Below are positions 52,005-60,937 of a stretch of 64,000 bases of DNA, in pieces. Under the pieces are notes generated by a model, which saw only the letters and a program-made list of their open reading frames with translations, searched no databases and had not been told where the DNA came from. Both the position numbers and the translations under genes were made by a program. The DNA is from Roseomonas fluvialis (GTDB lineage: Bacteria; Pseudomonadota; Alphaproteobacteria; Acetobacterales; Acetobacteraceae): NCBI RefSeq assembly GCF_022846615.1, contig NZ_AP025637.1, forward strand, positions 5,295,001 to 5,359,000, given 5' to 3'. Position 1 is the stretch's first letter, and every line of letters begins with the position of its first letter.

Positions 52005-52925
52005 TCAGCCCGCCGGCTGCGCGGGCGCCGGCGTGGGCCGCGCCGGCGCGCCCTCAGGATTCGGCGCGTCGGCCGGACGCGGGCGGTTCATCATCGTGCC
52101 GGTCATCGGGATGAAGTAGACGCCCACGTCCTTGCGGCTGCGCACGCGCCCGTCCTCGTCCTTGGTATAGATGTACAGGAACTGGCCGCGGCGAAACGGC
52201 TGCCCGATCGGGATCACCAGGCGACCGCCGGGCTTGAGCTGCTGGATCAGCGCCGGTGGCACGTATTGCGCGGCGCAGGTCACGATGATGGTGTCGAAGC
52301 CGCCCTGCACCTCCGGCCAGCCGAAGAAGCCGTCCCCCACGCGGGTTTCCACGTTGGAATAGCCCAGCGGCGCGAAGATCCGCTGCACGGCGGTGCCGAG
52401 CGGGTTAATGATCTCGATCGAATACTGCTTGGCCACGCAGCGCGACAGCAGCGCGGCCTGGTAGCCGGAGCCGGTGCCGATCTCGAGCACCACGTGTTCG
52501 GGCTTCGGCGCGCAGACCTGCGTCATGTAGGCCTGGCCCAGGTAGTCCGACAGCGCCGAACCGAAGCCGAGGCCCCATGGCTTCGGATCTGCCTCGTAGG
52601 CGTTCACCGCACCGTTCGCCCGGCCCTCGTAGTTCCAGTGGAAGTATTCGCGCGGCAGAGTCTCGAAGGCGCGCATCACCGCGGGGTCGGCCTCGCCGTT
52701 GAAGCGCGCCTTCAGGTAGCTCTCGATCCGGCGCAGCGCTGCGGGCTTGCGGGCCTGGATGGCGGTGAAGGTCGCCTCGGTGATGGTGGTCTCGCGGCCC
52801 GAGGCGCGCATCGCGGCCAGGTAGGCCTCGCGGTTCCAGGCGGCGCTGCCTTGCGCCTGCACGAGCGGCGGCGCGGCCAGCGCGCCGAGGGCGCCAAGCA
52901 GCAGGGGGCGGCGGGATATCGTCAT
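52005..52925 (-). CDS. Exported PCMT-like (protein-L-isoaspartate) methyltransferase
   Basis: A 306-residue protein with a Sec/Tat-type signal (MTISRRPLLLGALGALAAPP, cut after VQAQ). The SAM site VLEIGTGSGYQAALLS is typical of the PCMT family and is followed by VETRVGDGFFG. The C-terminal 25 residues are Pro/Ala-rich. Ordinary PCMT is cytoplasmic; an exported one is odd because SAM is not expected in the periplasm, so it may have another function. Coupled by ATGA to the membrane protein upstream. Confidence 0.88.
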   Translation of the reverse strand: MTISRRPLLLGALGALAAPPLVQAQGSAAWNREAYLAAMRASGRETTITEATFTAIQARKPAALRRIESYLKARFNGEADPAVMRAFETLPREYFHWNYEGRANGAVNAYEADPKPWGLGFGSALSDYLGQAYMTQVCAPKPEHVVLEIGTGSGYQAALLSRCVAKQYSIEIINPLGTAVQRIFAPLGYSNVETRVGDGFFGWPEVQGGFDTIIVTCAAQYVPPALIQQLKPGGRLVIPIGQPFRRGQFLYIYTKDEDGRVRSRKDVGVYFIPMTGTMMNRPRPADAPNPEGAPARPTPAPAQPAG

Positions 52926-55297
52926 GGGCGTGTCCTTGGCCAGGCGATGGCTGCCGCACAGTAACAAACCAAACCGGCCGCCAGAAGCCAGGACAGACCT
53001 GCCCCGTGGCCGAGAAGGTTGGCCAGCGGCGTCGCCACCACCGAGAAGGCCCCGTTCAGCGCCCAGGCCCAGGGCAGCAGCGCCGGTCCCTCCTGCTGGA
53101 AACGGTCCAGCCCGAGCGGAAAGGGAAAGCCCAGCGCCAGCGAGATGGGTGCGAGCGCCACCACCAGGATCGCCGCGCGCACCAGCCAGGGCAGGTCCAG
53201 CGCCGCCAGCACGGCCGGCCGCACACCCGCCAGCGCCAGCGCGCCGCAGGCCAGCGCCAGCACCACCGCGAAGCGCAGCGCGCGCCCGGCATCCGCGACC
53301 CGCCCGGCCCACATCGCGCCGATGCCCGAGAACACCAGCATGGTCGTCAGCACCAGCGCGAAGCCCGAGGTGCGGTCCCCGAGCAGCAGCGCCGCATGTT
53401 CGATGAAGGCGATCTCGACCAGCAGGAACCCCAGGCCGAGCGCCGGGAAATACACCAGCGCGCGGCCGAGCACCGGTGCGGGCACACGCAGCGCGCCGCG
53501 CGCGAACAACGGCAGCAGGGAGACGACCAGCGCCAGCACGATGGCCTGCGCCAGCACCGCGACATTCACGAGCAGGCCGATCTCCTGCTGCGGCAGGATC
53601 TCGATGCGATCCAGCGCCGCGCCCAACGAGGGCAAACGCACCAGCGGCGACAGCCAGGGCCGGTCGGCGGTGACCGGCGAACGGTCGAAGGCGTCCTCGG
53701 GCGCGGTGCCGGCCAGCACCAGCGCGGCCTCCCGCGCTACCGCGTCCTGCGCCGCGCCGCCCTGGTCCACCGTGGTCGCCTCGAGCGAGACCGGCGGCAG
53801 GTCGTTCCAGACCTCCCGCCCTTCCATCACCAGGCCAGGCGCATAGGAAAGGTCGAAGGAGCGTTCCTCCGCGAACGCCGAAAGCCGTTCGACCTGCGCG
53901 GGCGTGAAGGGGTCGCGTGCGACCAGCACGCGCAGGTTCCACGCGGACCGGATCACCACGACATGCCGCGCCGGGTCCGCCACGCCGGCGATGCGCAGCG
54001 CCTCGCGCGCCGTGGACAGCACCCGCACCGCATAGACCGGCAGTTCGCGGATGCCGACCGGCACCGAGACCATCCCGCCAGGCTCCAGCCGTTCGAGGAA
54101 CCCCGCCAACGCCTGCGCCGTATAGGCCGTGCGGTTCTGGTCATCCGCGCCGAGGAAATCCCCAGCGAAATCCACGAGATCGAAGCGCCCCTGTGCCGTC
54201 AGCGGATGCGCCGCCGAGATCGTCACGCGCGGATCCGCCGCCGGCGCCGGCGAAGGCCCCATCCCATGCAGCAGCGCATCGCGCAGCACCGGTTCGGGTT
54301 CCACCACCGTGACCTGTGATGCGCCGAGGGCCAGCGCCTCCGCCGCGCGGAACCCACCCGCCCCGCCCAGCACCAGCACGCGCGGCGCATCGAGCAACGC
54401 ATAGGGCGCGCCATCCAGCGCCGCGCGCGCATGGTCCGCGACCGGCTGCCCATTCGGCAGCGCCGCGATGCGCGACCCGTCGCGATACAGCCCGAAGGAC
54501 CGCGGCGGCGCCGGCACGCCCAGGCCCCCCGCATTGTTCGACACATCGACGTCCAGCCGCTCGGTGAAATTGTCGAGCAGCTGGTACACGCCGCGCGGTG
54601 AGAGCACCTCCGCCACCACCCGGCTGTCGGGTACGTTCAGCGGCGCATAGATCGCCTTGAACTCGTTCACCCGCGGCGCGGCCAGCGTGAAGACGGCGGC
54701 CTCCGTCGTCGCCAGCACCACCACCGCCGCGATCCGCCACGGCGTTCCGCCCGAGAGCATCGCTGCCACCGCGAGCAGCGGCAGCAGCGCTGGCACCAGC
54801 GCGAAGGGATGCAGCACGAACATCAGCACCAGCGCCAGCACCGCGCCGGTGCCCGCCCCCAGCAGGTCATAGCCATAGACCCGCCCGACCTGGTCCGCAT
54901 GCACCACGAAGTTCAGCGACACCGCCAAACCCGCGAGGAAGAAGAACGGAAACAGCGCCGCGTAATACAGCGCGATGTTCACTAGCTGCGCCTCGGCCGT
55001 CGCCGGGTTCTGCAATTCCAGCGGATTGAACCCGTTCAGCGTCGCGCCGACCCACCCCGCGCCACCCACCGCCAGCATTGCGATCGGCAGCGCCGGCAAC
55101 AGCCATCGCGCATGGCGCAGGAACACGCCCCGCCCCAGCACCATCACCACGCCCGAGACGGCAAACCCCGTCATGGCGATCGAGATCACCCAGTAGCCGT
55201 ATTCCGACCAGCTCGCGACGGCGAAGAAGCGTGTGAGCGCGATCTCGACCCCCACCGCCGCACCGGCGATGAGGAACAACGGGAACAACGATGCCAT
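52922..55297 (-). CDS. Membrane protein with spermidine-synthase-like domain
   Basis: A 791-residue protein: about six to eight spans at the N-terminus, a soluble Rossmann domain in the middle (about 260-530, VLVLGGAGGFRAAEALALG and VTVVEPEPVL), and about six spans at the C-terminus. The layout matches fused MFS/spermidine-synthase-like membrane proteins whose substrate is unclear. The middle domain resembles aminopropyltransferases, but the catalytic aspartate pattern is not obviously conserved. Coupled to the alpha/beta hydrolase (TGATG) and to the PCMT-like gene (ATGA). Confidence 0.85.
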   Translation of the reverse strand: MASLFPLFLIAGAAVGVEIALTRFFAVASWSEYGYWVISIAMTGFAVSGVVMVLGRGVFLRHARWLLPALPIAMLAVGGAGWVGATLNGFNPLELQNPATAEAQLVNIALYYAALFPFFFLAGLAVSLNFVVHADQVGRVYGYDLLGAGTGAVLALVLMFVLHPFALVPALLPLLAVAAMLSGGTPWRIAAVVVLATTEAAVFTLAAPRVNEFKAIYAPLNVPDSRVVAEVLSPRGVYQLLDNFTERLDVDVSNNAGGLGVPAPPRSFGLYRDGSRIAALPNGQPVADHARAALDGAPYALLDAPRVLVLGGAGGFRAAEALALGASQVTVVEPEPVLRDALLHGMGPSPAPAADPRVTISAAHPLTAQGRFDLVDFAGDFLGADDQNRTAYTAQALAGFLERLEPGGMVSVPVGIRELPVYAVRVLSTAREALRIAGVADPARHVVVIRSAWNLRVLVARDPFTPAQVERLSAFAEERSFDLSYAPGLVMEGREVWNDLPPVSLEATTVDQGGAAQDAVAREAALVLAGTAPEDAFDRSPVTADRPWLSPLVRLPSLGAALDRIEILPQQEIGLLVNVAVLAQAIVLALVVSLLPLFARGALRVPAPVLGRALVYFPALGLGFLLVEIAFIEHAALLLGDRTSGFALVLTTMLVFSGIGAMWAGRVADAGRALRFAVVLALACGALALAGVRPAVLAALDLPWLVRAAILVVALAPISLALGFPFPLGLDRFQQEGPALLPWAWALNGAFSVVATPLANLLGHGAGLSWLLAAGLVCYCAAAIAWPRTRP

Positions 55298-56319
55298 CAG
55301 GACCAGGCCGCCTTGCGCGCGAGAAAATCATCCACCGCCGCATTGAAGCGCGCCGGCTCATCGACGAACAGCGCATGGCCGGCGGTCTCGAAAATCTCCA
55401 CCGTCGGCGCCGGATGCCGCTGCGCCACCGCCTCCGCCTGCCCGCGCAGCCGCGGCGTCACGGCATAGAGCACCGGCCGCCGCACGGCATAGAGGCTGTC
55501 CCGCCAGAACTCCCGCGGCCGCGGATAGGACAGCAGGCGAATGGACGCCTCCACCGGCATGCGCTGCGCATCGCGCGCAATGCCATCGAGATACGCAGCG
55601 TCCTGCGGCGTGCGGTACATGCTGGCGACAAACCCCCGCACCGTCGCATCCCGCCGCTGCCGCAGATTCTGGAAAAACCGAGATGCCCGCGGCGGCGGCG
55701 GCTGCCCCTCGCCCACCGAATTATCAATCAGCACCAACCCCGCAATCCGCCCATCTCCCGCCAGGTCGGCATAGGACAACACGTCCAGCACACCCAGCGA
55801 CCAACCCGCCAACACCACACGCCCACCCCCCAGATGCGCCAGCAAATCCCGCACATCCTGCCCACGCCTGGTCGGCTCATACCCCTCCCGCGGCACCTCG
55901 CTCCCACCCTGCCCGCGCGGATCCAACACCACCACCCGCCACCGCCGCGACAAGGCCTCGATCTGCGGCGCAAAAATCCGCCCGGGCATGCACCACCCCG
56001 GCACGAACACCACCACCCGCCCCGACCCAGCCTCCAGATACCGCAACCGCACGCCGTCACTCGTCCTGAACCAGCGCTCGCCTGTCGTCGTCGCCGCGGC
56101 GGGCGTGGCGAGGGCAACACCGGCGAGGACGATCAGGGCGCGGCGGGTGGCTTTGACAGGGGTGGACGCGTGATCGGGAGGGCTCTGCCCTCCCGGACCC
56201 TCCCGCCGGGGGCATACGTGCCCCCGGACCCGCGGAGACCAGATGGTAGGGTTGGGGGAGGGGCATGGCGTGCCCGTCGCGCCAGTGGCGCCGCCGAGCC
56301 CCTCCCCCAACCCTGTCAT
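55297..56319 (-). CDS. Alpha/beta hydrolase, 5' end uncertain
   Basis: A serine hydrolase: oxyanion region FVPGWCMPGR, nucleophile elbow AGWSLGVL (G-x-S-x-G), late histidine in TAGHALFVDEP. The convincing protein begins near 56157 with a signal-like stretch (RRALIVLAGVALATPAAA). No ATG, GTG or TTG is in frame between there and 56310; the nearest are TTG 56310 and ATG 56319, inside a palindrome cluster. Starting there would add about 54 repeat-encoded residues. The start may be non-standard, shifted or damaged. First gene of the trio with the membrane protein and PCMT-like gene. Confidence 0.75.
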   Translation of the reverse strand: MTGLGEGLGGATGATGTPCPSPNPTIWSPRVRGHVCPRREGPGGQSPPDHASTPVKATRRALIVLAGVALATPAAATTTGERWFRTSDGVRLRYLEAGSGRVVVFVPGWCMPGRIFAPQIEALSRRWRVVVLDPRGQGGSEVPREGYEPTRRGQDVRDLLAHLGGGRVVLAGWSLGVLDVLSYADLAGDGRIAGLVLIDNSVGEGQPPPPRASRFFQNLRQRRDATVRGFVASMYRTPQDAAYLDGIARDAQRMPVEASIRLLSYPRPREFWRDSLYAVRRPVLYAVTPRLRGQAEAVAQRHPAPTVEIFETAGHALFVDEPARFNAAVDDFLARKAAWS

Positions 56320-56380
56320 CTGACCCCGGGTCTGGGAGGCGGTTGCCTCCCAGCGGGGGGCCCGGGGGGCTGGCCCCCCG
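56176..56380. repeat. Cluster of five palindromes between recR and the alpha/beta hydrolase gene
   Basis: Five separate inverted repeats: GGGAGGGC-TCT-GCCCTCCC at 56176-56194; a nine-base-pair stem at 56206-56227 with loop TACG; a long stem pairing 56249-56264 with 56298-56313 exactly (imperfectly extendable to 56241/56321); CTGGGAGGC-GGTT-GCCTCCCAG at 56332-56353; and an eight-base-pair stem at 56363-56380. The first shares its GGGC-TCT-GCCC core with the hairpin at 41829. They may end recR transcription or belong to a dispersed intergenic repeat family. Confidence 0.7.
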
Positions 56381-56396
56381 ATCACGCGCCGCCCGG

Positions 56397-56993
56397 TCAA
56401 AGCGGCCGCCGTGCCTTGAATGCCGCCGCGAGTGTGCCGTCGTCGAGCACGTCGAGGGCGCCGCCGATGGGCACGCCCTGGGCCAGGCGGGTGATGGTGG
56501 CGCCGGTCGGTTTCAGGCGGTCGGTCAGGTAGTGGTTGGTGGTGGCGCCGTCGACGGTGGCGGGCAGGGCGAGGATGACTTCCTCGATGCCGTCGGATTC
56601 GATGCGGCGGAGCAGGGGGGTGATGCTCAGGTCGTCGGGGCCGGTGCCGCCGAGAGCCGAGAGCAGTCCGCCGAGCACGTGGTAGGTGCCGCGGTGGGCG
56701 TGGGCGCGCTCCAGGGCCCACAGGTCCGCCACGCCTTCCACCACGCAGACGAGTTTGCGGTCGCGGTGCGTGTCCGTGCAGATGTGGCAGGGAGATGTGG
56801 TGTCGAGGTTGCCGCAGGTTTCGCAGGGGCGGACGGCTTCGGCGGCGGCGTGCAGGGCTTCGGCCAGCGGCAGCATCTTGTCGGCTGGGTCCATCAGCAT
56901 TTTCAGCACGGCGCGCCGCGCGCTGCGCCGGCCTAGGCCGGGCAGGCGGGAGAGCAGGGCGATCAGGTGTTCGACGGGGTCGTTGGGAATCAT
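56397..56993 (-). CDS. recR: Recombination mediator protein RecR
   Basis: A 198-residue RecR with the helix-hairpin-helix start (LSRLPGLGRRSARRAV), the zinc finger C57-x2-C60-x8-C69-x2-C72, and the Toprim region (LVCVVEGVADLWALE). RecR loads RecA with RecF/RecO at gaps. Last gene of the minus-strand dnaX-ybaB-recR set. Confidence 0.95.
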   Translation of the reverse strand: MIPNDPVEHLIALLSRLPGLGRRSARRAVLKMLMDPADKMLPLAEALHAAAEAVRPCETCGNLDTTSPCHICTDTHRDRKLVCVVEGVADLWALERAHAHRGTYHVLGGLLSALGGTGPDDLSITPLLRRIESDGIEEVILALPATVDGATTNHYLTDRLKPTGATITRLAQGVPIGGALDVLDDGTLAAAFKARRPL

Positions 56994-57033
56994 CGCGCCT
57001 GCAGGTGGCTTTCCGTCAGGAGTGTGGCGCCGT

Positions 57034-57357
57034 TCAGAACGGCAGCTTCATCCCCGGCGGCAGGCTCATGCCGGCGGTGGCCTTCTGCATTTCCTCGGCC
57101 ATCGTCGCCTCCACCTTCTGCTTCGCGTCGGCGTGGGCGGCGACCAGCAGGTCTTCCAGCACTTCGCGTTCGTCGGCGTTCATCAGGGACGGGTCGATGG
57201 TCACGCGCTTTAGCTCGCTCTTGCCGGTCATGCGCACCTTGACCATGCCGCCGCCGGAGGAGCCTTCGACCTCGGTCGCTTCCAGCTTGGCCTGCATTTC
57301 CTGCATGCGCGTCTGCATCTGCTGCGCCTGCTTCAGCATGTTGCCGAGGTTCTTCAT
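57034..57357 (-). CDS. YbaB/EbfC-family nucleoid-associated protein
   Basis: A 107-residue DNA-binding protein (MKNLGNMLKQAQQMQTRMQE start, then GSSGGGMVKVRMTGKSEL). Proteins of this family form dimers that bind nucleoid DNA. It sits 12 bases after dnaX and 40 bases before recR, the conserved gene order. Confidence 0.94.
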   Translation of the reverse strand: MKNLGNMLKQAQQMQTRMQEMQAKLEATEVEGSSGGGMVKVRMTGKSELKRVTIDPSLMNADEREVLEDLLVAAHADAKQKVEATMAEEMQKATAGMSLPPGMKLPF

Positions 57358-57369
57358 CGTGCTGTGCCT

Positions 57370-59307
57370 TCAATCGTCGTTGGGGATGTCGTCGTCGTCG
57401 GTCCAGGCGGAATCCGCTTCCGGCGGCGCGAAACCGCGGCCGTCGTCGTCAGGTTCGGCGCCAATCGCCGCGGGGGTGGCGACCAGGCCGTAGTCATCGG
57501 CGGCTTCGTCGCGCACGGTCTCGATGGTCGCACCGGGGAAGGCGGCGAGGATGGCCTGCACCAGCGGGTGGCTCTGGGCGATGGCGCGGCGGTCTGTCTC
57601 GGCGCTGCGGCCCTGTTCGGCCAGCGTCGGTTCGCCCGGTTCGTTGCTGACCGCCACGGTCCACCGCGTGCCGGTGCGCTCGGCCAGCAGCGCCGTGAGC
57701 TGCGCGGCCAGGTCGCGCGGGGCGGAGGGCAGGGGGCGGATCTCGACGCGCCCGGGCGCAATACGGACCGGATGCACGTCGTGCAGTAGATGCGCGTGCA
57801 GCAGCGGCTTCACGCCGGAGGCGAGTGCCACCACCTCGCGCCATTCGCGCGGCTGCGGCAGAGCGGCCGCCACCGGTTCCGGCGCGGCGGAGGCCACGGC
57901 GCCACCGCCGGCGATCGCCCGCATCCCACCCGAACCGCCGCCCGGCGCGGGGCGCGGGGCTGCATCGCCACCGCCTTCGGATGTCAGGCGCTTCACCAGA
58001 TCGCCCGGCGAAGGCAGGTCCGCCACATGCGCCAGGCGGATCAGCACCATTTCGGCGGCCGCGCGGCGGTCCACGCCTTCCTGCTGCACCTCGGCCACGC
58101 CCTTGAGCAGCATCTGCCAGGCGCGCGCCAGCGTCGGCACCGACAGGCGCATGGCCAGCGCGGCGCCGCGCGTGCGCTCGGCCTCGGGCAGGGAGGCATC
58201 GTCCTTCAGCGCGGGGGCGGCGCGGAAGCGGGTCAGCAGATGCGTCAGTTCCGCCAGGTCCTGCAGCACGGCCAGCGGGTCGGCGCCCACTTCATGCGTG
58301 CGGTCCAGGATGGACAGCGCGGCGGCGACATCGCCGCCCATCACCGCCTCCATCAGGTCGAAGACCATGAAGCGGTCGGCCAGGCCGAGCATGTCGCGCG
58401 TACCTTCGCCGGTCACGGCGCCGCCGCCTGCCAAACCAATCGCCTGGTCCAGCAGTGAAAGGCCATCGCGCACCGACCCGTCGGCGGCGCGGGCGATCAT
58501 GCCGAGCGCCTCGGCCTCGACCGCCACATCCTCCTTGGCGGCGATGCCGGCGAAATGGTCGCGCAGCATCTCCTGCGGCACGCGGCGCAGCGAGAACACC
58601 TGGCAGCGGCTGCGGATGGTGACGGGCACCTTGCGCAGTTCCGTGGTGGCCAGGACAAACGTGACGGAGGGCGGCGGTTCCTCGAGCGTCTTCAGCAGCG
58701 CGTTGAAGGCCGCGGCCGAGAGCATGTGGCACTCGTCCAGGATGAAGACCTTCTGGCGGCCCTGGGCGGGACGGAATCGCAGCGCCTCGCGCAGTTCCCG
58801 CACGTCGTCCACGCCGTTGTTGGACGCGGCGTCCATCTCGGTCACGTCGGGGTGGCGGTCGGCCAGGATGGCGCGGCATTCGGCACAGACGCCGCAGGGA
58901 TCGGCCGTCGGGCCGCCTTTCCCGTCCACACCGATGCAATTCAGCGCGCGGGCGATGATGCGCGCCGTGGTGGTCTTGCCCACGCCGCGCACGCCGGTCA
59001 GCAAAAAGGCGTGATGCACGCGCCCCTGCGCGAAGGCGTTGCGCAGCGTGCGCACCAGCGCGTCCTGACCGATCAGGTCGTCGAAATGGGTTGGGCGGTA
59101 CTTGCGTGCCAGCACGCGATAGGGGCCGGTCGGCGCGGCGGCGGGCTTGGGCGGCGGGGACGCGGCGGGCGCGGCGGGCGCGGCGGGCGCGGGCGCAGGC
59201 TCGCCGAACAGCCCCGGCCCCTCGGGCGCGGGCGGTTCCGGCAGGCCTTCTTCCGCTGCGGCGCCGCCCAGGTCGGAAATGGGGGAGCCGAGGAGGTCGG
59301 AGGCCAT
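57370..59307 (-). CDS. dnaX: DNA polymerase III tau/gamma subunit
   Basis: A 645-residue clamp-loader ATPase. Residues 1-60 are an Ala/Pro-rich leader before YRVLARKYRP. Walker A is GVRGVGKT (105-112); zinc cysteines are C124, C138, C141 and C144; FILDECHML is Walker B and SRC carries the arginine finger. After residue 400 come the Gly/Pro-rich linker and a C-terminal tau domain. ATG 59307 starts just past the 4.5S RNA gene on the same strand. Confidence 0.95.
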   Translation of the reverse strand: MASDLLGSPISDLGGAAAEEGLPEPPAPEGPGLFGEPAPAPAAPAAPAASPPPKPAAAPTGPYRVLARKYRPTHFDDLIGQDALVRTLRNAFAQGRVHHAFLLTGVRGVGKTTTARIIARALNCIGVDGKGGPTADPCGVCAECRAILADRHPDVTEMDAASNNGVDDVRELREALRFRPAQGRQKVFILDECHMLSAAAFNALLKTLEEPPPSVTFVLATTELRKVPVTIRSRCQVFSLRRVPQEMLRDHFAGIAAKEDVAVEAEALGMIARAADGSVRDGLSLLDQAIGLAGGGAVTGEGTRDMLGLADRFMVFDLMEAVMGGDVAAALSILDRTHEVGADPLAVLQDLAELTHLLTRFRAAPALKDDASLPEAERTRGAALAMRLSVPTLARAWQMLLKGVAEVQQEGVDRRAAAEMVLIRLAHVADLPSPGDLVKRLTSEGGGDAAPRPAPGGGSGGMRAIAGGGAVASAAPEPVAAALPQPREWREVVALASGVKPLLHAHLLHDVHPVRIAPGRVEIRPLPSAPRDLAAQLTALLAERTGTRWTVAVSNEPGEPTLAEQGRSAETDRRAIAQSHPLVQAILAAFPGATIETVRDEAADDYGLVATPAAIGAEPDDDGRGFAPPEADSAWTDDDDIPNDD

Positions 59308-59338
59308 GCTGTCCCTGGATCGGGGGGCGAAGAAGGGT

Positions 59339-59440
59339 GGAAGGCCGGCAAGCGACCCGGGCAAGAACCCGTTACGGCTGCTTCCTTCCGGACCTGACCG
59401 GGTTGGCGAGGAGCCCGTCCGCCGCCGACCTTCCGAGGGC
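59339..59440 (-). ncRNA. ffs: Bacterial signal recognition particle RNA (4.5S)
   Basis: The conserved SRP RNA core GGTCAGGTCCGGAAGGAAGC is present on the minus strand, followed by AGCCGTAACGGG; this is the Ffh-binding hairpin. The outer helix pairs 59424-59434 with 59339-59349 (GGAAGGTCGGC with GCCGGCCTTCC, one G-U pair). The location directly upstream of dnaX is typical of alphaproteobacteria. Exact ends are estimated from the helix. Confidence 0.9.
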
Positions 59441-59442
59441 AC

Positions 59443-59471
59443 CATATCATGCCGGCGCGCCACCGCGCCAA
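59443..59471 (-). promoter_or_regulatory. Candidate promoter of ffs
   Basis: On the minus strand a -35-like TTGGCG (59466-59471) and a -10-like GATATG (59443-59448) are spaced by exactly 17 bases. Transcription would start about seven bases on, near 59436, matching the 5' end of the RNA. Both boxes are imperfect. Confidence 0.45.
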
Positions 59472-59530
59472 TGGGGGGGCGTAACCGGGGCCGGTGCGCC
59501 GGCGAAATCCGTGGCAGAAGGAGAACAGCC

Positions 59531-60001
59531 ATGGCCCTGTCGCGTCGCTCGATGCTTTGGATCATTCCCGGTGCGACGGTCGCCGTGCCGCTCGGCGCCC
59601 TGCTGCTGCCGAAGGAAGGCCGCGCCGCGCAGGTCAATGCGGACCGTGGCATCGCGGTGCGCGGCACCGACGTGGTCGCCTATGCGACGCAGGGGCGCGC
59701 CGTGCCCGGGCGGGCGGAATTCACCCATGACTGGCGGGGCGCCACTTGGCGCTTCGCCTCCGCCGCGCATCGCGACCTGTTTGCCGCCGACCCCGAGCGC
59801 TACGCCCCGGCCTATGGCGGCTTCTGCGCCTTTGCGGTCAGCGAGGGCTACACCGCCCCGATCGACCCTGCCGCCTGGCGGATCGTCGATGGCCGGCTGT
59901 TCCTGAACTACGACCGGTCGGTGCAGCGCCGCTGGGAAGGCGACATCCCGGGACGCATCGCCCGCGGGGACGCGAACTGGCCGGCGTTGGCCGCGCGATA
60001 G
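59531..60001 (+). CDS. YHS-domain protein with export signal
   Basis: A 156-residue protein. The N-terminal Arg-Arg and hydrophobic run (residues 5-32, ...GRAAQ) predict export. The mature part has the YHS pattern: VRGTDVVAYATQGRAVPG, then ATWRFASAAHRDLFAADPERYAPAYGGFCAFAV. YHS domains bind metals or act beside heavy-metal enzymes. A good GAAGGAG precedes ATG 59531. It stands alone. Confidence 0.85.
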   Translation: MALSRRSMLWIIPGATVAVPLGALLLPKEGRAAQVNADRGIAVRGTDVVAYATQGRAVPGRAEFTHDWRGATWRFASAAHRDLFAADPERYAPAYGGFCAFAVSEGYTAPIDPAAWRIVDGRLFLNYDRSVQRRWEGDIPGRIARGDANWPALAAR

Positions 60002-60136
60002 CCCACCCGCGCGGTGGGGCCCCATGCACGCCACCGCTTGGGCACATGAAGACTGTGGCGAACAATCCGGTCGCGTTTCAGGGCATTCCTTCCGGGACAG
60101 GCACGGCCCGTGCCGCCCCGACCCGGAGAAGCCGGC

Positions 60137-60724
60137 ATGCTCGACCTCGTTCACGCACCCGCCCCCCTGCCCGCCTCGCGGCCCGGGAGTCCCGAGCCCG
60201 CGGCCGACGACTGGCTGGCGGTGTCCGAGCACGACCTGCGCGAAGCCCATGCCGAGGCTTGCGCCCTGTTCGCCGCCGCGGAGCGGAACGCCGCGGCGCG
60301 GCTGCGCCATGCCCGCAGCATGGTGCTGCTGGAACAGCTGCTGGCGGCGCGGGCGGTCCAGCGCGCGCTGGGCGTCTGCCCCCAGGCGGCCCGCGCCTCG
60401 TTGCGTGGCGACCATGCGCTGGGCTACCTGCTCGGTCTCGCCGCCAGCCAGGGCGACCCGACCGCGGCCCCGGCCAGCGACCGCGCCCTGTCCGCCGCGC
60501 TGCGGCACATCCACGGCCTGGTTTTCGGCATGGAGGAAGCGCATCGCCTGGTCGATGGCGCCCCAATCGAGGTGGGCGCGGCCTTCGGCGACGGGGCGCT
60601 GGCGGCGGACGCCGACCTCCAGGCCCTGCTCACCGACGGCGCCGCGGCGATGCCGGCCGGCCTGCTCGCCGGTCTGCCCTGGCTCCGGTGCTGCTCGGGC
60701 GACCCGACGGCGCGGCCGCACTGA
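60137..60724 (+). CDS. Hypothetical protein, alpha-helical
   Basis: A 195-residue cytoplasmic protein rich in alanine and leucine, predicted mostly helical (HDLREAHAEACALFAAAERN and RLRHARSMVLLEQLLAARAV). No signal, membrane span or known motif. GGAG about eight bases before ATG 60137 supports translation. No family recognised. Confidence 0.65.
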   Translation: MLDLVHAPAPLPASRPGSPEPAADDWLAVSEHDLREAHAEACALFAAAERNAAARLRHARSMVLLEQLLAARAVQRALGVCPQAARASLRGDHALGYLLGLAASQGDPTAAPASDRALSAALRHIHGLVFGMEEAHRLVDGAPIEVGAAFGDGALAADADLQALLTDGAAAMPAGLLAGLPWLRCCSGDPTARPH

Positions 60725-60937
60725 TCCCGGCGACCGCCGTCCTCGACCGTCGCCATCGATGGTGCCGGCCCCCGACCTGCGCCGGGGGACCGGAGGCGCG
60801 CATCTCGGGGGACGTGATGCGTGAGGGCCGCGCGCCGTCACATCCCGTCACGCGCTGCCGCGGTCCCGCCACGGCTTGGACGTGGGGCCGCCTTGCCGCG
60901 GGTGCCTGCTGTGCGTCGCCGGAAAGGAGATTTCCCG

